Shown one piece after another: positions 8,313 to 17,140 of a stretch of 64,000 nucleotides of DNA. Source of the DNA: Pseudomonadota bacterium (GTDB lineage: Bacteria; Pseudomonadota; Alphaproteobacteria; Rhizobiales; Hyphomicrobiaceae). The stretch spans positions 372,001 through 436,000 of the forward strand of contig JAFECE010000011.1 in the NCBI GenBank assembly GCA_018242295.1, read 5' to 3'. A program made the translations under genes and the position numbers. Below the pieces are notes generated by a model, which was not told the DNA's origin, did not search any database, and worked only from the letters and a program-made list of their open reading frames with translations. How positions within the stretch are numbered: position 1 is the stretch's first letter; every line of letters starts with the position of its first letter.

Positions 8313-9050
8313 CTATTCTGCGGCAAGCGGGCGCTGGCTGACTGCCCCTTCCTTGCGGAAGCGCATCATCGTGAAAATGCCCCACGGCCGCAGCGCCTTA
8401 CGGTCGATCAGCTTCAGCTCGGGGCAAACCATTACGCGCGATACGTCGAACACCGAGTGCCAGCCGACGAGATCGGCGAACGGCGCCATCTGCCGCTCGA
8501 CCCAGCCGCGCACGCCGTCCTCCTGGCTGAAGTGGTTGACGAGCATGACCTCGCCGCCGGGCTTCGTCACCCGCGACAATTCCTGCATGACCTTCTGTGG
8601 ATCGGGCACGACGGTGATCACGTACATCGCAACCGTAGTGTCGAACGAGTTATCGGGGAAGCGAAGGTTGCTCGCGTCCATCTCGTACAGGCCCGAGATG
8701 TTCGTCAGCTTCTCGGCTTTGACGCGCTCGCGGGCCTTGTCCAGCATCTCCGGCGCGAGATCGATGCCGACGATGTCCAAATGCTTTTTGTAATCGGGTA
8801 GCGAGAGGCCGGTGCCGACGCCGACTTCGAGCACGCGTCCGTCACCGGTATTGATGATTTCGACGGCGTGGCGGCGGCCGGCCGTCGAGATCGCGCCAAA
8901 GGTATAATCATAAACCGGCGCCCATCGACGGTAAGCGTCGCGGACCTGGCCTTCATCGAGCTGCAAAACCTTCGCTTCGGAACGCCCTTTCTGTGCCTCC
9001 GCACGCGCTCCTGAGGAGGCGTGGAAGCCCGAAGGCTTGTTATCGCTCAC
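8313..9050 (-). CDS. pmtA: SAM-dependent methyltransferase, probable phosphatidylethanolamine N-methyltransferase
   Basis: A 245-residue class I methyltransferase resembling the PmtA enzymes that methylate phosphatidylethanolamine towards phosphatidylcholine at the membrane surface. Visible features are RRWAPVYDYTFGAISTAGRR upstream of the SAM motif I RVLEVGVGTGLSLPDY, acidic motif II (VGIDLAPEMLDKAR), the DASNLRFPDNSFD segment, and the LSRVTKPGGEVMLVNHF post-motif. A GTG at 9050 is the preferred start because GGAGAT sits eight bases upstream; a TTG at 9074 is weaker. Substrate is inferred from family resemblance; other lipid or quinone methyltransferases cannot be excluded. The gene follows mnmA by 43 bases. 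Confidence 0.78.
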   Translation of the reverse strand: MSDNKPSGFHASSGARAEAQKGRSEAKVLQLDEGQVRDAYRRWAPVYDYTFGAISTAGRRHAVEIINTGDGRVLEVGVGTGLSLPDYKKHLDIVGIDLAPEMLDKARERVKAEKLTNISGLYEMDASNLRFPDNSFDTTVAMYVITVVPDPQKVMQELSRVTKPGGEVMLVNHFSQEDGVRGWVERQMAPFADLVGWHSVFDVSRVMVCPELKLIDRKALRPWGIFTMMRFRKEGAVSQRPLAAE

Positions 9051-9093
9051 TGCCCGATCTCCATTCGTCCGCAACCGAATTCATACGATGTAC

Positions 9094-10317
9094 CTAGCGG
9101 CTCGCGCCGGCCATCTTGCTGTTTCTGACCGCCTCTTCGGCGGTATTCGTGGCCTTGATCGTTTTTGCAATGTATCCACCGCCAAGGACACGTCCCTCCG
9201 TCCCGGCGTCGGCATAAAACACGCACGCTTGTCCAGTCGCAATACCCTCTTCGCCGTCGGTCAGATCGACCCGGACTGCGCCGCCCTCTTCGACTGTGAG
9301 CAAGGCGGGCCGGAGCGCCTGCGACGAGCGCATGCGAACATAAAGTGAGAGACCGTCGGCTGCGACCTCGCGCAAAGGCTTTTCCCCGAGCCAATTGACG
9401 TTCCGAAGCATCAGCCCGGTGGTCCTGAGCGCCGCTCGCGGACCGACGATGACTTCATTCTTCGATGCATCGAGACGGACGACATAAAGGGGCTCGGCTG
9501 CTGGGATTTTAATGCCGCGGCGCTGGCCGACCGTGTAATGCACGATGCCGTCGTGGCGGCCGAGGATGCGTCCGTCGAGATGGACGATGTTGCCGGCGTC
9601 GAGTGCGTTCGGCTTCAGCCGTTCGATGACGTCTGTGTACTTTCCGGTCGGGACGAAGCAGATATCCTGGCTGTCCGATTTGTCGGCCACAGGCAGATTG
9701 AACGAACGCGCGAGGTCGCGCACGGCGGACTTCTGCATGCCGCCGATCGGAAACCAGAGGGACGAGAGCTGCTCCTTCGTGATGCCGAACAGAAAATAGC
9801 TCTGATCGCGATCGGCATCGACGGCGCGCGAGAGGACGGGGCCATCCTCGGTGTCGTGCCGCTGAACGTAGTGGCCGGTCACGAGGACGTCGGCGCCCAG
9901 ATCCTTTGCGGTGTCGAGCAGGTCGCGAAACTTGATTTCGTTATTGCAGGTAACGCAGGGGATCGGCGTTTCGCCGGCGACGTAGCTTTCGGCGAATGAC
10001 TCGATGACCTTCGTGGCAAAGCGCGTCTCGTAGTCGAGGACGTAGTGAGGGATGTCGAGCGCTTCGGCGACGCGACGGGCGTCGTGGATGTCCTGGCCGG
10101 CGCAGCAGCTGCCCTTTCGGCCCGTCGCGGAGCCGTGGTCGTAAAGCTGCAGCGTGACGCCGATCACATCGTGGCCAGCCGCCTTCATGATGGCGGCGGC
10201 CACCGAGCTATCGACGCCGCCTGACATCGCCACGACGACGCGCTTTTTCGATGCGGCCGCCTGTTTTGGGGCGCGCACTGCGCTGCTGCCGGCAGATGAT
10301 GTTTCGGTCTGGTTCAT
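9094..10317 (-). CDS. mnmA: tRNA-specific 2-thiouridylase MnmA
   Basis: Thiolates U34 of Lys, Glu and Gln tRNAs using ATP and persulphide sulphur. The 407-residue protein begins with a low-complexity 24-residue extension, then the PP-loop [18 protein letters not shown]. The two catalytic cysteines are visible in [12 protein letters not shown] and in [13 protein letters not shown]. The C-terminal tRNA-binding beta-barrel domain carries [18 protein letters not shown]. Length is at the upper end for the family because of the N-terminal extension. It is upstream of the pmtA-like gene in the same direction. Confidence 0.95.
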   Translation of the reverse strand: MNQTETSSAGSSAVRAPKQAAASKKRVVVAMSGGVDSSVAAAIMKAAGHDVIGVTLQLYDHGSATGRKGSCCAGQDIHDARRVAEALDIPHYVLDYETRFATKVIESFAESYVAGETPIPCVTCNNEIKFRDLLDTAKDLGADVLVTGHYVQRHDTEDGPVLSRAVDADRDQSYFLFGITKEQLSSLWFPIGGMQKSAVRDLARSFNLPVADKSDSQDICFVPTGKYTDVIERLKPNALDAGNIVHLDGRILGRHDGIVHYTVGQRRGIKIPAAEPLYVVRLDASKNEVIVGPRAALRTTGLMLRNVNWLGEKPLREVAADGLSLYVRMRSSQALRPALLTVEEGGAVRVDLTDGEEGIATGQACVFYADAGTEGRVLGGGYIAKTIKATNTAEEAVRNSKMAGASR

Positions 10318-10722
10318 ACGATCGACTGGCTCGGGCTCGTGGCAGGGGAGCGCAGTAAAGCTCCTACAACAATACCCCGACGCCGCTATCCTTCAAAAGA
10401 TCCAAGAAATTCAGCGAATTGCCCGTCCGGGGCGATTGTGATCTCAGCGGGTATTGGGCCTCCTCCATCAATAATTGTCAAATCCGCCGTCTGCAAGGCG
10501 GCGTGGAGCCTCGCCACAAGGTTTTGGCCCATTTTTCGCTGAGGAAAGGTCCAGACTCCACAGTGCTTCAAATCGGGACGGATCGCCTCAACTGCGCCCT
10601 GTTTCGGTAAGGTAATGTGGAATTGGCACGCCCATTTATATGTTTTTCACTCAATGGGTTAGTGCTAATTTAATCGCATGCGGTTATAACTAACCCTGGT
10701 CAAAGAGTGTGTATTGAGTATC
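10318..10722. other. Intergenic region between mnmA and sciP
   Basis: About 400 bases between divergent genes. The half nearest mnmA shows no convincing ORF or structure. The AT-rich half nearest sciP (10620-10715) probably holds the sciP promoter and contains a near-consensus CtrA site listed separately. No tRNA-like or terminator-like structure was found. Confidence 0.5.
10659..10673 (+). promoter_or_regulatory. Probable CtrA site upstream of sciP (TTAG-N7-TTAA)
   Basis: TTAG-TGCTAAT-TTAA differs by one base from the CtrA consensus TTAA-N7-TTAA and lies 50 bases before the sciP ATG, in an AT-rich patch within otherwise GC-rich DNA. In Caulobacter sciP is a CtrA-activated gene, so the placement makes sense. 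The regulatory role is inferred. Confidence 0.6.
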
Positions 10723-11001
10723 ATGACCGAACAGCAGATGAGAGCGCGCGGGCGCTACGTGATCGGACCTGATGGGTCGCCCCTCACGGTCGCAGACCTT
10801 CCCCCGCGGGATACGAAAAGATGGGTCATCCGCCGCAAGGCTGAGGTGGTTGCCGCTGTCCGCGGTGGTCTTCTCAGTATCGAAGAAGCTTGCGAGCGTT
10901 ATACGTTGACCGTTGACGAGTTCCTGTCGTGGCAGCGTTCGATCGACAAGCATGGCCTGCCTGGCCTTCGCGCAACGCGTTTACAGGACTATCGGGACTA
11001 G
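10723..11001 (+). CDS. sciP: CtrA inhibitor SciP (DUF1153 protein)
   Basis: A 92-residue helix-turn-helix protein. In Caulobacter SciP binds CtrA-regulated promoters and blocks CtrA activation in G1. The hallmark N-terminus RYVIGPDGSPLTVADLPP is present, followed by RWVIRRKAEVVAAVRGG and the HTH segment LLSIEEACERYTLTVDEFLSWQ. The start is the ATG at 10723, matching the family N-terminus; a TTG three codons upstream is in frame but unlikely. It lies within 2.1 kb of ctrA, with a lipoprotein gene and fliJ between them, so regulator and inhibitor are neighbours. Confidence 0.94.
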   Translation: MTEQQMRARGRYVIGPDGSPLTVADLPPRDTKRWVIRRKAEVVAAVRGGLLSIEEACERYTLTVDEFLSWQRSIDKHGLPGLRATRLQDYRD

Positions 11002-11076
11002 CTTGATCAGGCTGACCTCGTCAGGCTGATTTCGTCAGTTTTCCAGAGTCCGTAGACCGATACAGTAGAGTGCAGT

Positions 11077-11718
11077 CTAGGGTTGCTGGGCCGGCTTGGC
11101 CTGGGCAGCCTTGACTTTTGCTTTTTGAGCCTTGGTCTTCTTCGCCGGTCGAGCTGCGTCTGCCGTCTCGGGTGGCGCAGGTATCCAGCCTGGGACCGAC
11201 GAGGTGGTTGCGCAACCGTCCGTGCCCTTCGCCCATCGCGAGATGTCGTTCGTCATTGCAGAGGCGTATGCATCCGTCATCTTCCGGTTTTCGACCGTGA
11301 GTGTGGCGGAAGCTTCTCCCGTCGGTTCGATGCCGACGAGATAGGCCTTGGGGCCACGCGGGTTGGGTTGCGTCGGATCCCGTTCATGAATGACGATTTC
11401 GGCCTTGCCCCCGCGCGAAGGTGCGTCGGCTGTCGCGTGAAAGATGTAATCTTTCTTGAGCGGGCCTCCCGTGGCGAACCAGCAGCTCATCGCGCCCCGT
11501 GCCAGCCGCGAATAAATCTCGGTTGCCGATCCCGTCGCGCCCGGTACGACCTTGCCCGCCGAGGTTTCGCCACCGGGGAGCGCCGCGACCGTCGGCGTAT
11601 TTTGCCCGGAGGGCTGGAGGTTCAGAGACTGCAATTCCGGTCCGTTGCCCGCGCAACCCGGCAACGCCGCCACGATCAGCAGCGCCGGCATCGATATTGA
11701 TGGACGGCGAACAGGCAT
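11077..11718 (-). CDS. Putative lipoprotein, unknown function
   Basis: A 213-residue exported protein. The N-terminus from the ATG at 11718 has a basic start, a hydrophobic run and the lipobox LPGC (MPALLIVAALPGCAGNG), predicting lipidation at the cysteine near residue 22. The mature protein has a low-complexity linker (QPSGQNTPTVAALPGGET), a globular centre with GAMSCWFATGGPLKKDYIFH, and a Lys/Ala/Pro-rich tail (KKTKAQKAKVKAAQAKPAQQ). Upstream ATGs at 11742 and 11805 would displace the signal peptide. It converges with sciP and lies about 220 bases downstream of fliJ. No family is recognised. Confidence 0.65.
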   Translation of the reverse strand: MPVRRPSISMPALLIVAALPGCAGNGPELQSLNLQPSGQNTPTVAALPGGETSAGKVVPGATGSATEIYSRLARGAMSCWFATGGPLKKDYIFHATADAPSRGGKAEIVIHERDPTQPNPRGPKAYLVGIEPTGEASATLTVENRKMTDAYASAMTNDISRWAKGTDGCATTSSVPGWIPAPPETADAARPAKKTKAQKAKVKAAQAKPAQQP

Positions 11719-11938
11719 TTTTCCCCGAGCGGCGGCGCACATAGACTCATTGCTTGAACACGAATGACAGTTGCAACTCGTGCCCGCCCGGCCTGATTTG
11801 GGCAAGGGGTCACAGTCGCACCAAACGGCGAAGCCAACAGAATTTGGAGGGGAGAAAGGCGGCGTCTTTCAGGCGGGCCGCATCACCTGGGGCATAGGGA
11901 AGCTGGGCTCTATGCGAGAGCCCAGCGACCCGAATCAA

Positions 11939-12322
11939 TCAGCGGAGGGCGGTGATGCCGAAAGGGCGGTCGCGGCGTCCAGCGCGGGGATCGTCAAGGT
12001 TGGCGGCCTGCTGGGCCGCCCGAGAGAATTGTTCGACCGTGTCGTCCCGTTCGCGAACGGCGGCTGCCAGCTTCTCGCGCAGCCCTTCTGTCGACTGCCT
12101 GAGGTTGTCGCGCCGCTGCGCTGCCGCTTTTGCGAAGGTTGAATAGGAGAAATGCGCTCGATCGCGAATGCCCGTGCGATCTTCCTCAAGTTGAATCTGG
12201 CGTTCGAGGTCGGCGGCCATCTGATCAAATTCGCGAATAATTCGCTCTAGATCGTCAACCTTTCTAGACTTCTCTTCTACTTCCCGACGCTTCAGGCGCA
12301 TGGCCATGTCACGTGACTTCAT
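11939..12322 (-). CDS. fliJ: Flagellar FliJ-like protein
   Basis: A 127-residue, almost fully helical protein resembling FliJ, the soluble stalk of the flagellar export ATPase FliI. Sequence from the ATG at 12322 shows heptad-rich coiled coil: RLKRREVEEKSRKVDDLERI, FDQMAADLERQIQLEEDRTG, and AAAQRRDNLRQSTEGLREKL. The position next to ctrA, where alphaproteobacteria often have fliI-fliJ, supports the call. A fliI gene is absent here. The open frame extends upstream to 12433, but that extension looks non-coding. A structural coiled-coil protein of another kind is the alternative. Confidence 0.7.
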   Translation of the reverse strand: MKSRDMAMRLKRREVEEKSRKVDDLERIIREFDQMAADLERQIQLEEDRTGIRDRAHFSYSTFAKAAAQRRDNLRQSTEGLREKLAAAVRERDDTVEQFSRAAQQAANLDDPRAGRRDRPFGITALR

Positions 12323-13003
12323 CGTCCGATACCCCAAACAAATTCGAACTTGCCGTATCTTCGCCTTACACAAGAAGCGTGCCAACCAAGATGAGGCCTC
12401 GCTGCTACAGTAACAATGAAGAAACGCAGTCATTCCGAAGGGCCGTCGCGTTGCACCAGCGTCCGATGACCCTCAATTATTAGGTATGACATACTGCGCT
12501 TAAGTTGCGGTAAAGCAACGGGTAACTATTTCTGACGGCCCGTCTCGTTTGGGGTCAAAATTTTAGTCATGCGCCGTCTAGGGCAATCTCACGAATTCTG
12601 TTAGCTCTTGATTCGAGCCGAATGCAGGTCAGAAGCGATCGGAGTCGGGTAACGGGGTGGGCGCCTCGAAATCGGACTTTGCGGAAGATCTTGTCGGCGA
12701 TCGAGAGGGGCGCAGTTCTAATATTTTGAAACAATAGCGGGCCATGCTTTGGCGCGAACGAGGGTGCTTTGCCTCGTGATCGCCAATAGTGCGACCAGCT
12801 TCGCGGAAGCCATATCCATCTCCAGTTGCCGCCGGGACACCAGCAAGTCACTGGATGGTGAATTAGCTAACGCGAATTAGGGTTTGTTAACCTCTCGTCG
12901 CTAACTTCCTAACGATCGCTTAGCTCGATGGTAGTGCGTTTTCTTTGAGCGAAGGACAGACATAGCGCGGACACGGATCGGATAGGGCACCAGAGGGACG
13001 GTC
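12323..13003. promoter_or_regulatory. ctrA upstream region with GANTC sites and CtrA-like half sites
   Basis: About 680 bases separate fliJ from ctrA; no credible ORF is seen. Two GANTC sequences, the CcrM methylation target, occur at 12610-12614 (GATTC) and 12642-12646 (GAGTC). Nearer ctrA is an AT-rich stretch: a direct repeat GAATTAG at 12860-12866 and 12874-12880, and TTAACC at 12887-12892, resembling CtrA half sites. A degenerate TTAA-N7-TAAA occurs at 12500-12514. In Caulobacter ctrA transcription is controlled by CcrM methylation and by CtrA itself, which this layout would suit. Confidence 0.5.
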
Positions 13004-13702
13004 ATGCGGGTTCTACTCATTGAAGACGACAGTGCCACGGCGCAGAGCATCGAGCTTATGCTGCAGTCGGAAGGTTTTAATGTTTATACGACAGACCTAG
13101 GCGAAGAAGGCGTCGATCTAGGTAAGCTTTACGACTACGATATCATTCTCCTTGATCTCAACCTTCCAGACATGAGCGGTTACGAAGTTCTGAAGACGCT
13201 TCGTGTCGCGAAGGTCGGAACGCCGATCCTGATACTCTCAGGTCTGGCGGGCATCGACGACAAGGTTCGTGGTCTTGGCTTCGGAGCCGACGACTACATG
13301 ACGAAGCCCTTCCACAAGGATGAGCTCGTCGCGCGCATTCAGGCCATCGTTCGCCGCTCGAAGGGACACGCACAGTCGGTCATCGAGACCGGCGATCTTC
13401 GCGTCAACCTCGACACCAAGACGGTCGATGTCAATAATCAGCGCGTGCATCTGACCGGCAAGGAATATCAGATGCTCGAACTCCTTTCGCTGAGGAAGGG
13501 CACGACCCTGACGAAAGAGATGTTCCTTAATCATCTCTACGGTGGAATGGATGAACCTGAGCTGAAGATCATCGACGTCTTCATCTGCAAGCTCAGGAAG
13601 AAGCTTCAGGCAGCGACAGGCGGCAAGCACTACATCGAAACGGTGTGGGGCCGCGGGTACGTGCTGCGCGATCCGGGACATGAAGGTTCCGAAGCAGCTT
13701 AA
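13004..13702 (+). CDS. ctrA: Cell-cycle response regulator CtrA
   Basis: Master cell-cycle regulator of alphaproteobacteria; binds TTAA-N7-TTAA sites controlling division, flagella and other genes. The 232-residue protein is nearly canonical: receiver [20 protein letters not shown] with phospho-acceptor Asp in [16 protein letters not shown], Lys in [15 protein letters not shown], and the OmpR-type DNA-binding domain with [38 protein letters not shown] and [12 protein letters not shown]. Length and start are as expected. A long regulatory region lies upstream, and sciP is about 2 kb away. Confidence 0.97.
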   Translation: MRVLLIEDDSATAQSIELMLQSEGFNVYTTDLGEEGVDLGKLYDYDIILLDLNLPDMSGYEVLKTLRVAKVGTPILILSGLAGIDDKVRGLGFGADDYMTKPFHKDELVARIQAIVRRSKGHAQSVIETGDLRVNLDTKTVDVNNQRVHLTGKEYQMLELLSLRKGTTLTKEMFLNHLYGGMDEPELKIIDVFICKLRKKLQAATGGKHYIETVWGRGYVLRDPGHEGSEAA

Positions 13703-14014
13703 GATTTCGCGCTACATCAATCTTTTCACGCGCATTCTTTTTCACGCGCACAGGGGCCATGATGGCCCTTGTCGTGTTTTTGGGCGTAGCTTTGGCAACC
13801 TGCGGTCCCGAGAGGCCGTTGCTGGCGGACGCCACGCCCGCGGGCCGATAGCCCGTGATCGCAGCTCACGCTCAACGTCACCAAGCCTCCCGCCTCTTGA
13901 TCCGGCTTGGACCTCGAGACCTATTGTGGTTTGCAAATGTGCTGAGGGGCCCACGAGGGGCCCCTGTCGTTCGCAACAAGCGTTCGATTTAGATCTGCAC
14001 CGAACCGACGGTTG
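13703..14014. other. Non-coding region downstream of ctrA with direct repeat and two hairpins
   Basis: Between the convergent ctrA and the outer-membrane gene. It holds a direct repeat TTTTCACGCGCA (13723-13734 and 13739-13750), a hairpin AGGGGCC-ATGAT-GGCCCTT (13752-13770) followed about seven bases later by TTTTT, which may terminate ctrA, and a perfect dyad AGGGGCCC-N5-GGGCCCCT (13945-13965) without a T-run. No ORF is supported. Confidence 0.5.
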
Positions 14015-15355
14015 TCAGGGGCGCCAGTTCAGAGAAATGCGGCCCGTTTGAATGTCTGGATCGATGTGCGCCGACGGGAAAGGGCTCCCCGTTCCTGGAA
14101 ACAGCTCCAGGTTCTCGCTCGCCAGGTCGATGTAGCGATATTCAGCTTTGATGGAGAGTGAATCCCAGATTTTCGATTCTAAACCGGCGCCAATGAATGC
14201 ACCTGAGATGCGCTTGGCGTCGTATAAGATCGCGCCGGTGCCGCCTAAGGAAATCGTGGTCTCTTCCAATCCCGCATTCGCGTAGCCGCCGCTGACGAAC
14301 AGCAGTGTGTCGGGAGCGGTGAGGTATCCCAACCTACCGCCGACCATCAGGATGTTCTTAAAGCCGCCGCGGCTTTCGTAGATGGGCGTGCCGGAGAAGC
14401 TGAGTTCATCTTTGTAGCGCAGGTTCGACATATCGGCGTCGGCGAGCGCGCCAACGACGAACTTTTTACTGAATTGATAGTCGTAGCCAACCGTTGCCGA
14501 GATGAAGCCGCCATTATTGCTGACGGGATTGTTCAGTGTGCTTGCTCCCGACGGGAAGGTTTCCTGCTTCTGGGCCACGCTGTAGCCCGCGCCGAAGCCG
14601 AGGTATGGTCCGGTCCAGCTCGAGGTGATCGGCGGGATCGAGTTATCGACAACGTCCTTCTTGCCATCACCAAAGCGGTAGTTGAGCGACATCCTGACGG
14701 TTTGGGTCTGCGGCTTCAACGTCTCAATCAATGTCGCTGACGGTACAGTGTCATTGAAAACAGCATCCTCGGACCGCATCGACGTATAGCGATACTCGGC
14801 CTTGAGGCTGAAGCCGTTGCCAATCAATGTTTCGACGCCACTTCCCAGGAAGTAGCCGTTGAAGCTCCCGAGTCCGGCGCGCATCGAGCTGGGGCCGAAA
14901 TTGATGGTTACGTCACTCGGATCAGAATGGGCATAGCCGAACGTGGAGAAAAAGAGCGTCGTTGGTGCGACGAGGTATCCGATACGGCCGCCGACGGAGA
15001 GTTGATCTCCGAGCTTGAGGTGCCCAGTTTCGCTGAATAAGAAATTGGAAAAGTTGGTATCAGCGTCGGAGAAATCGTAATCGACAAAAACACCTACGAC
15101 GAGCGGCCCGAACAAGGCGTGGTCATAGCCGGCGCTAAGAGTGAGAAAGCCTCCAGCGCCAGCCTGGCCGTTTTTCTTATAATCAATGTTGGTCAGCCCG
15201 TCGGTCAGGAGGGTGTCGACACGGGTGTTCGTCATGTCATACCCGCCACCGATGCCGATATAGGGGCCCGCCCAGTCGTTGGCGGAGGCCGGACCGGCGG
15301 CGATTATCAACGTGCTTCCTGCGACTAGCGCGAGGCCGGTCAGTTTTTCGATCAT
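14015..15355 (-). CDS. Outer-membrane protein with two tandem beta-barrel domains
   Basis: A 446-residue exported protein. Signal peptide: LTGLALVAGSTLIIAAGPASA. The mature part contains two homologous Omp25/Omp31-like barrels of about 200 residues each, joined by a short linker near residues 229-246. Matching segments are DWAGPYIGIGGGYD and SWTGPYLGFGAGYS, VGGRIGYLVAPTTLFF and VGGRLGYLTAPDTLLF, SLKAEYRYTSM and SIKAEYRYIDL, and the closing strands VRMSLNYRF and GRISLNWRP. Single-barrel relatives normally end at the first NYRF, so this is a tandem duplication within one polypeptide. The ATG at 15355 is preceded by GGGGAA. Function beyond outer-membrane structure is unknown. Confidence 0.82.
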   Translation of the reverse strand: MIEKLTGLALVAGSTLIIAAGPASANDWAGPYIGIGGGYDMTNTRVDTLLTDGLTNIDYKKNGQAGAGGFLTLSAGYDHALFGPLVVGVFVDYDFSDADTNFSNFLFSETGHLKLGDQLSVGGRIGYLVAPTTLFFSTFGYAHSDPSDVTINFGPSSMRAGLGSFNGYFLGSGVETLIGNGFSLKAEYRYTSMRSEDAVFNDTVPSATLIETLKPQTQTVRMSLNYRFGDGKKDVVDNSIPPITSSWTGPYLGFGAGYSVAQKQETFPSGASTLNNPVSNNGGFISATVGYDYQFSKKFVVGALADADMSNLRYKDELSFSGTPIYESRGGFKNILMVGGRLGYLTAPDTLLFVSGGYANAGLEETTISLGGTGAILYDAKRISGAFIGAGLESKIWDSLSIKAEYRYIDLASENLELFPGTGSPFPSAHIDPDIQTGRISLNWRP

Positions 15356-15546
15356 GGCATTCCCCGACAGGTGCACCAGAAAACGCGCTGCGCGCGTTTT
15401 GACGATGCTGAAACAATGGGCGCATATGTCCCGCTCATTGATATCGTTATCTGATTCGCGGACTAAGGGAGACGTAGCGCCAACGGGCCGCTTCGCGATC
15501 AGCAGTGGATTGTTTAAAATGGTTGGAGCAATACGGAGCTAGAGGC

Positions 15547-16209
15547 ATGAGCGAAACGACCGCCAAAACTGCATCCCCGCTCAAGGCGGCGATCGTCCGC
15601 GTGACGCCCTTCGAGCAGAACTGCACGCTGATCTGGGACGAGGCGACGAAGGCCGGCGCCGTCGTCGATCCGGGTGGCGATCTCGATCGCATCGAACAGG
15701 CGATCAAAGAAGTGGGAATGAAGGTCGAGAAAATTCTGCTGACGCACGGTCACATCGATCACGCGGGCGGCGCTGCCGATCTCCGCGACCGGCTCGGCGT
15801 TAAGATCGAGGGGCCACATCGCAATGATGGCGTTTTGCTCGATGCGCTCGAGAAGCAGGGTGAGATGTACGGGATTTCCGGGGTTCGCAACGTGAAGCCC
15901 GACCGCTGGCTGGACGAGGGTGACAAGGTCACGGTCGCCGGGCATGAGTTCGAGATTTTTCATTGCCCGGGGCATTCGCCGGGGTCAGTCGTCTTCTTCG
16001 ACCGGCGGCAGAAATTCGCGCTCGTCGGCGACGTGATCTTCCGGGGATCGATCGGACGAACCGACTTTGCTTACGGCGATCACGACGCCTTGATATCGTC
16101 GATCAAGACGAAGCTATTTCCGCTCGGCGACGATATCGCTTTTATTTGCGGTCATGGTCCGCCGAGCCAGTTCGGTCCGGAACGGCTGACCAATCCGTTT
16201 CTGGTGTAA
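15547..16209 (+). CDS. MBL-fold metallohydrolase (glyoxalase II-like)
   Basis: A 220-residue metallo-beta-lactamase-fold enzyme of the short glyoxalase II/YcbL type. Metal ligands are visible in LTHGHIDHAGGAADLRD (HxHxDH), FHCPGHSPGSVVFF, VGDVIFRGSIGRTD and ICGHGPPSQFG. YcbL-type enzymes hydrolyse S-lactoylglutathione or related thioesters, but the substrate here is not determined. The ATG at 15547 was chosen over an upstream in-frame start because AGAGG lies just before it and the fold begins soon after. It is divergent from the two-barrel outer-membrane gene and converges with a small secreted protein. Confidence 0.88.
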   Translation: MSETTAKTASPLKAAIVRVTPFEQNCTLIWDEATKAGAVVDPGGDLDRIEQAIKEVGMKVEKILLTHGHIDHAGGAADLRDRLGVKIEGPHRNDGVLLDALEKQGEMYGISGVRNVKPDRWLDEGDKVTVAGHEFEIFHCPGHSPGSVVFFDRRQKFALVGDVIFRGSIGRTDFAYGDHDALISSIKTKLFPLGDDIAFICGHGPPSQFGPERLTNPFLV

Positions 16210-16230
16210 GGCTTCCCGGGCGGCCGGCCG

Positions 16231-16605
16231 CTAGAAAGAGAACTCATAGTAGCCGCCGAGGCAGCCGAATATTCCGCATTCGCGCTGAAGCGTGCCGTAG
16301 CCGCCGTCCGAGATCGAATTGCCGTTGCCGAAGAAATCGACCGTCTGCACGCGCAGGGTCTCTTCGCAGCTTCTTCTGCAGGCTGTCCAGCTGCCGCCGG
16401 GAAGCCGGACTTCCCAACCCCACTTCGGAGCGCGTCTGACGACGCTCTTGATAGCGCCGTTGCCGAAGCGGCTATAGGCGGTGATCACTTCGCCTTGCTT
16501 GTAGTTCGACCGAAGCCGGCCAATGTGTGCATCTGCGGCCGGCGGCACGATCGAAGTGAGAACTGCCGCGGAGACTGCGATCGCTGCCAGCATTTTTGCG
16601 CGCAT
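16231..16605 (-). CDS. Small secreted protein, unknown function
   Basis: A 124-residue exported protein of no recognised family. The signal peptide is MRAKMLAAIAVSAAVLTSIV with likely cleavage after PPAADA. The mature part of about 95 residues has four cysteines (WTACRRSCEETLRV and ECGIFGCLGGYYEF), consistent with disulphides, and ends in aromatic residues. The ATG at 16605 has AAGGATGAG upstream at fair spacing; an ATG four codons earlier (16617) is possible. It converges closely with the MBL-fold gene and follows another secreted-protein gene in the same direction. Confidence 0.6.
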   Translation of the reverse strand: MRAKMLAAIAVSAAVLTSIVPPAADAHIGRLRSNYKQGEVITAYSRFGNGAIKSVVRRAPKWGWEVRLPGGSWTACRRSCEETLRVQTVDFFGNGNSISDGGYGTLQRECGIFGCLGGYYEFSF

Positions 16606-16639
16606 AGAAAATCTCATCCTTTGATACTGGGGTTTTCCG

Positions 16640-17140
16640 CTAACGCGACATCGAAATGTTGACGCCTTTGAACGACGGTCCGCTGGTCGCGACCGTTACC
16701 GAATGCGAACCTCCGGCAATCGAGACCGACATCGAGCCGCTGATGCCGCCGCTGATCGCCAGGTTCATTCTGTTGGATGACGCACGTCCGGTCACCGTTC
16801 CGGATTGATTGTACGTGCGCTCTTCCCAATCGCCGCTCACCGTGCCGTTGGCGTTGGTGAGATTGGCTCTGAGCTCGACCTTTGCGGAGGCGTTGGCGCA
16901 GCGAATCGAAAGACCGAGATTCGTTGGCCCGCCGTTGTTTGTATAATAGCCTTTGCAGCGCAGGCTTTCGGTCTTGCCGTTATCGAAACGGGCGGTGCCC
17001 GAGCCGGTCCAAGTCCCGGCGAGTTCGACAAACGGATTGTCCGACGCCGCGGCAGCGGGATTCAACGACAAGGCGAGGCCAACTGCTACAACGGCGGCCC
17101 ACGCCGAGATTGACGCTGCAAGTCTATGATTGCGCACCAC
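16640..17140 (-). CDS. Secreted protein, paralogue of the divergent gene at 17467
   Basis: A 166-residue exported protein starting at GTG (17140) after AAGGATGAATTC. A signal peptide covers about 30 residues (AVVAVGLALSLNPAAAA). The mature protein opens with PFVELAGTWTGSGTARFDNG, followed by LRCKGYYTNNG and LSIRCANASAKVELRANLT, and is rich in Gly, Ser and Thr, suggesting a beta-barrel or lipocalin-like fold. The divergent neighbour has the same plan (LAGRWVGMATMTSMSG, FKCVVTY, LRCEDGANFKLHA). Function unknown; the shared architecture points to an old duplication. Confidence 0.65.
   Translation of the reverse strand: MVRNHRLAASISAWAAVVAVGLALSLNPAAAASDNPFVELAGTWTGSGTARFDNGKTESLRCKGYYTNNGGPTNLGLSIRCANASAKVELRANLTNANGTVSGDWEERTYNQSGTVTGRASSNRMNLAISGGISGSMSVSIAGGSHSVTVATSGPSFKGVNISMSR

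Noticed and set aside
12567..12851. 94-codon minus-strand frame between fliJ and ctrA
   Set aside because: Composition is Trp/Arg-rich with no ribosome-binding site or family resemblance; it overlaps the probable ctrA regulatory region.
13945..13965. AGGGGCCC-N5-GGGCCCCT as the terminator of the two-barrel gene
   Set aside because: No T-run follows on the minus strand, so it is only a hairpin of unknown use.
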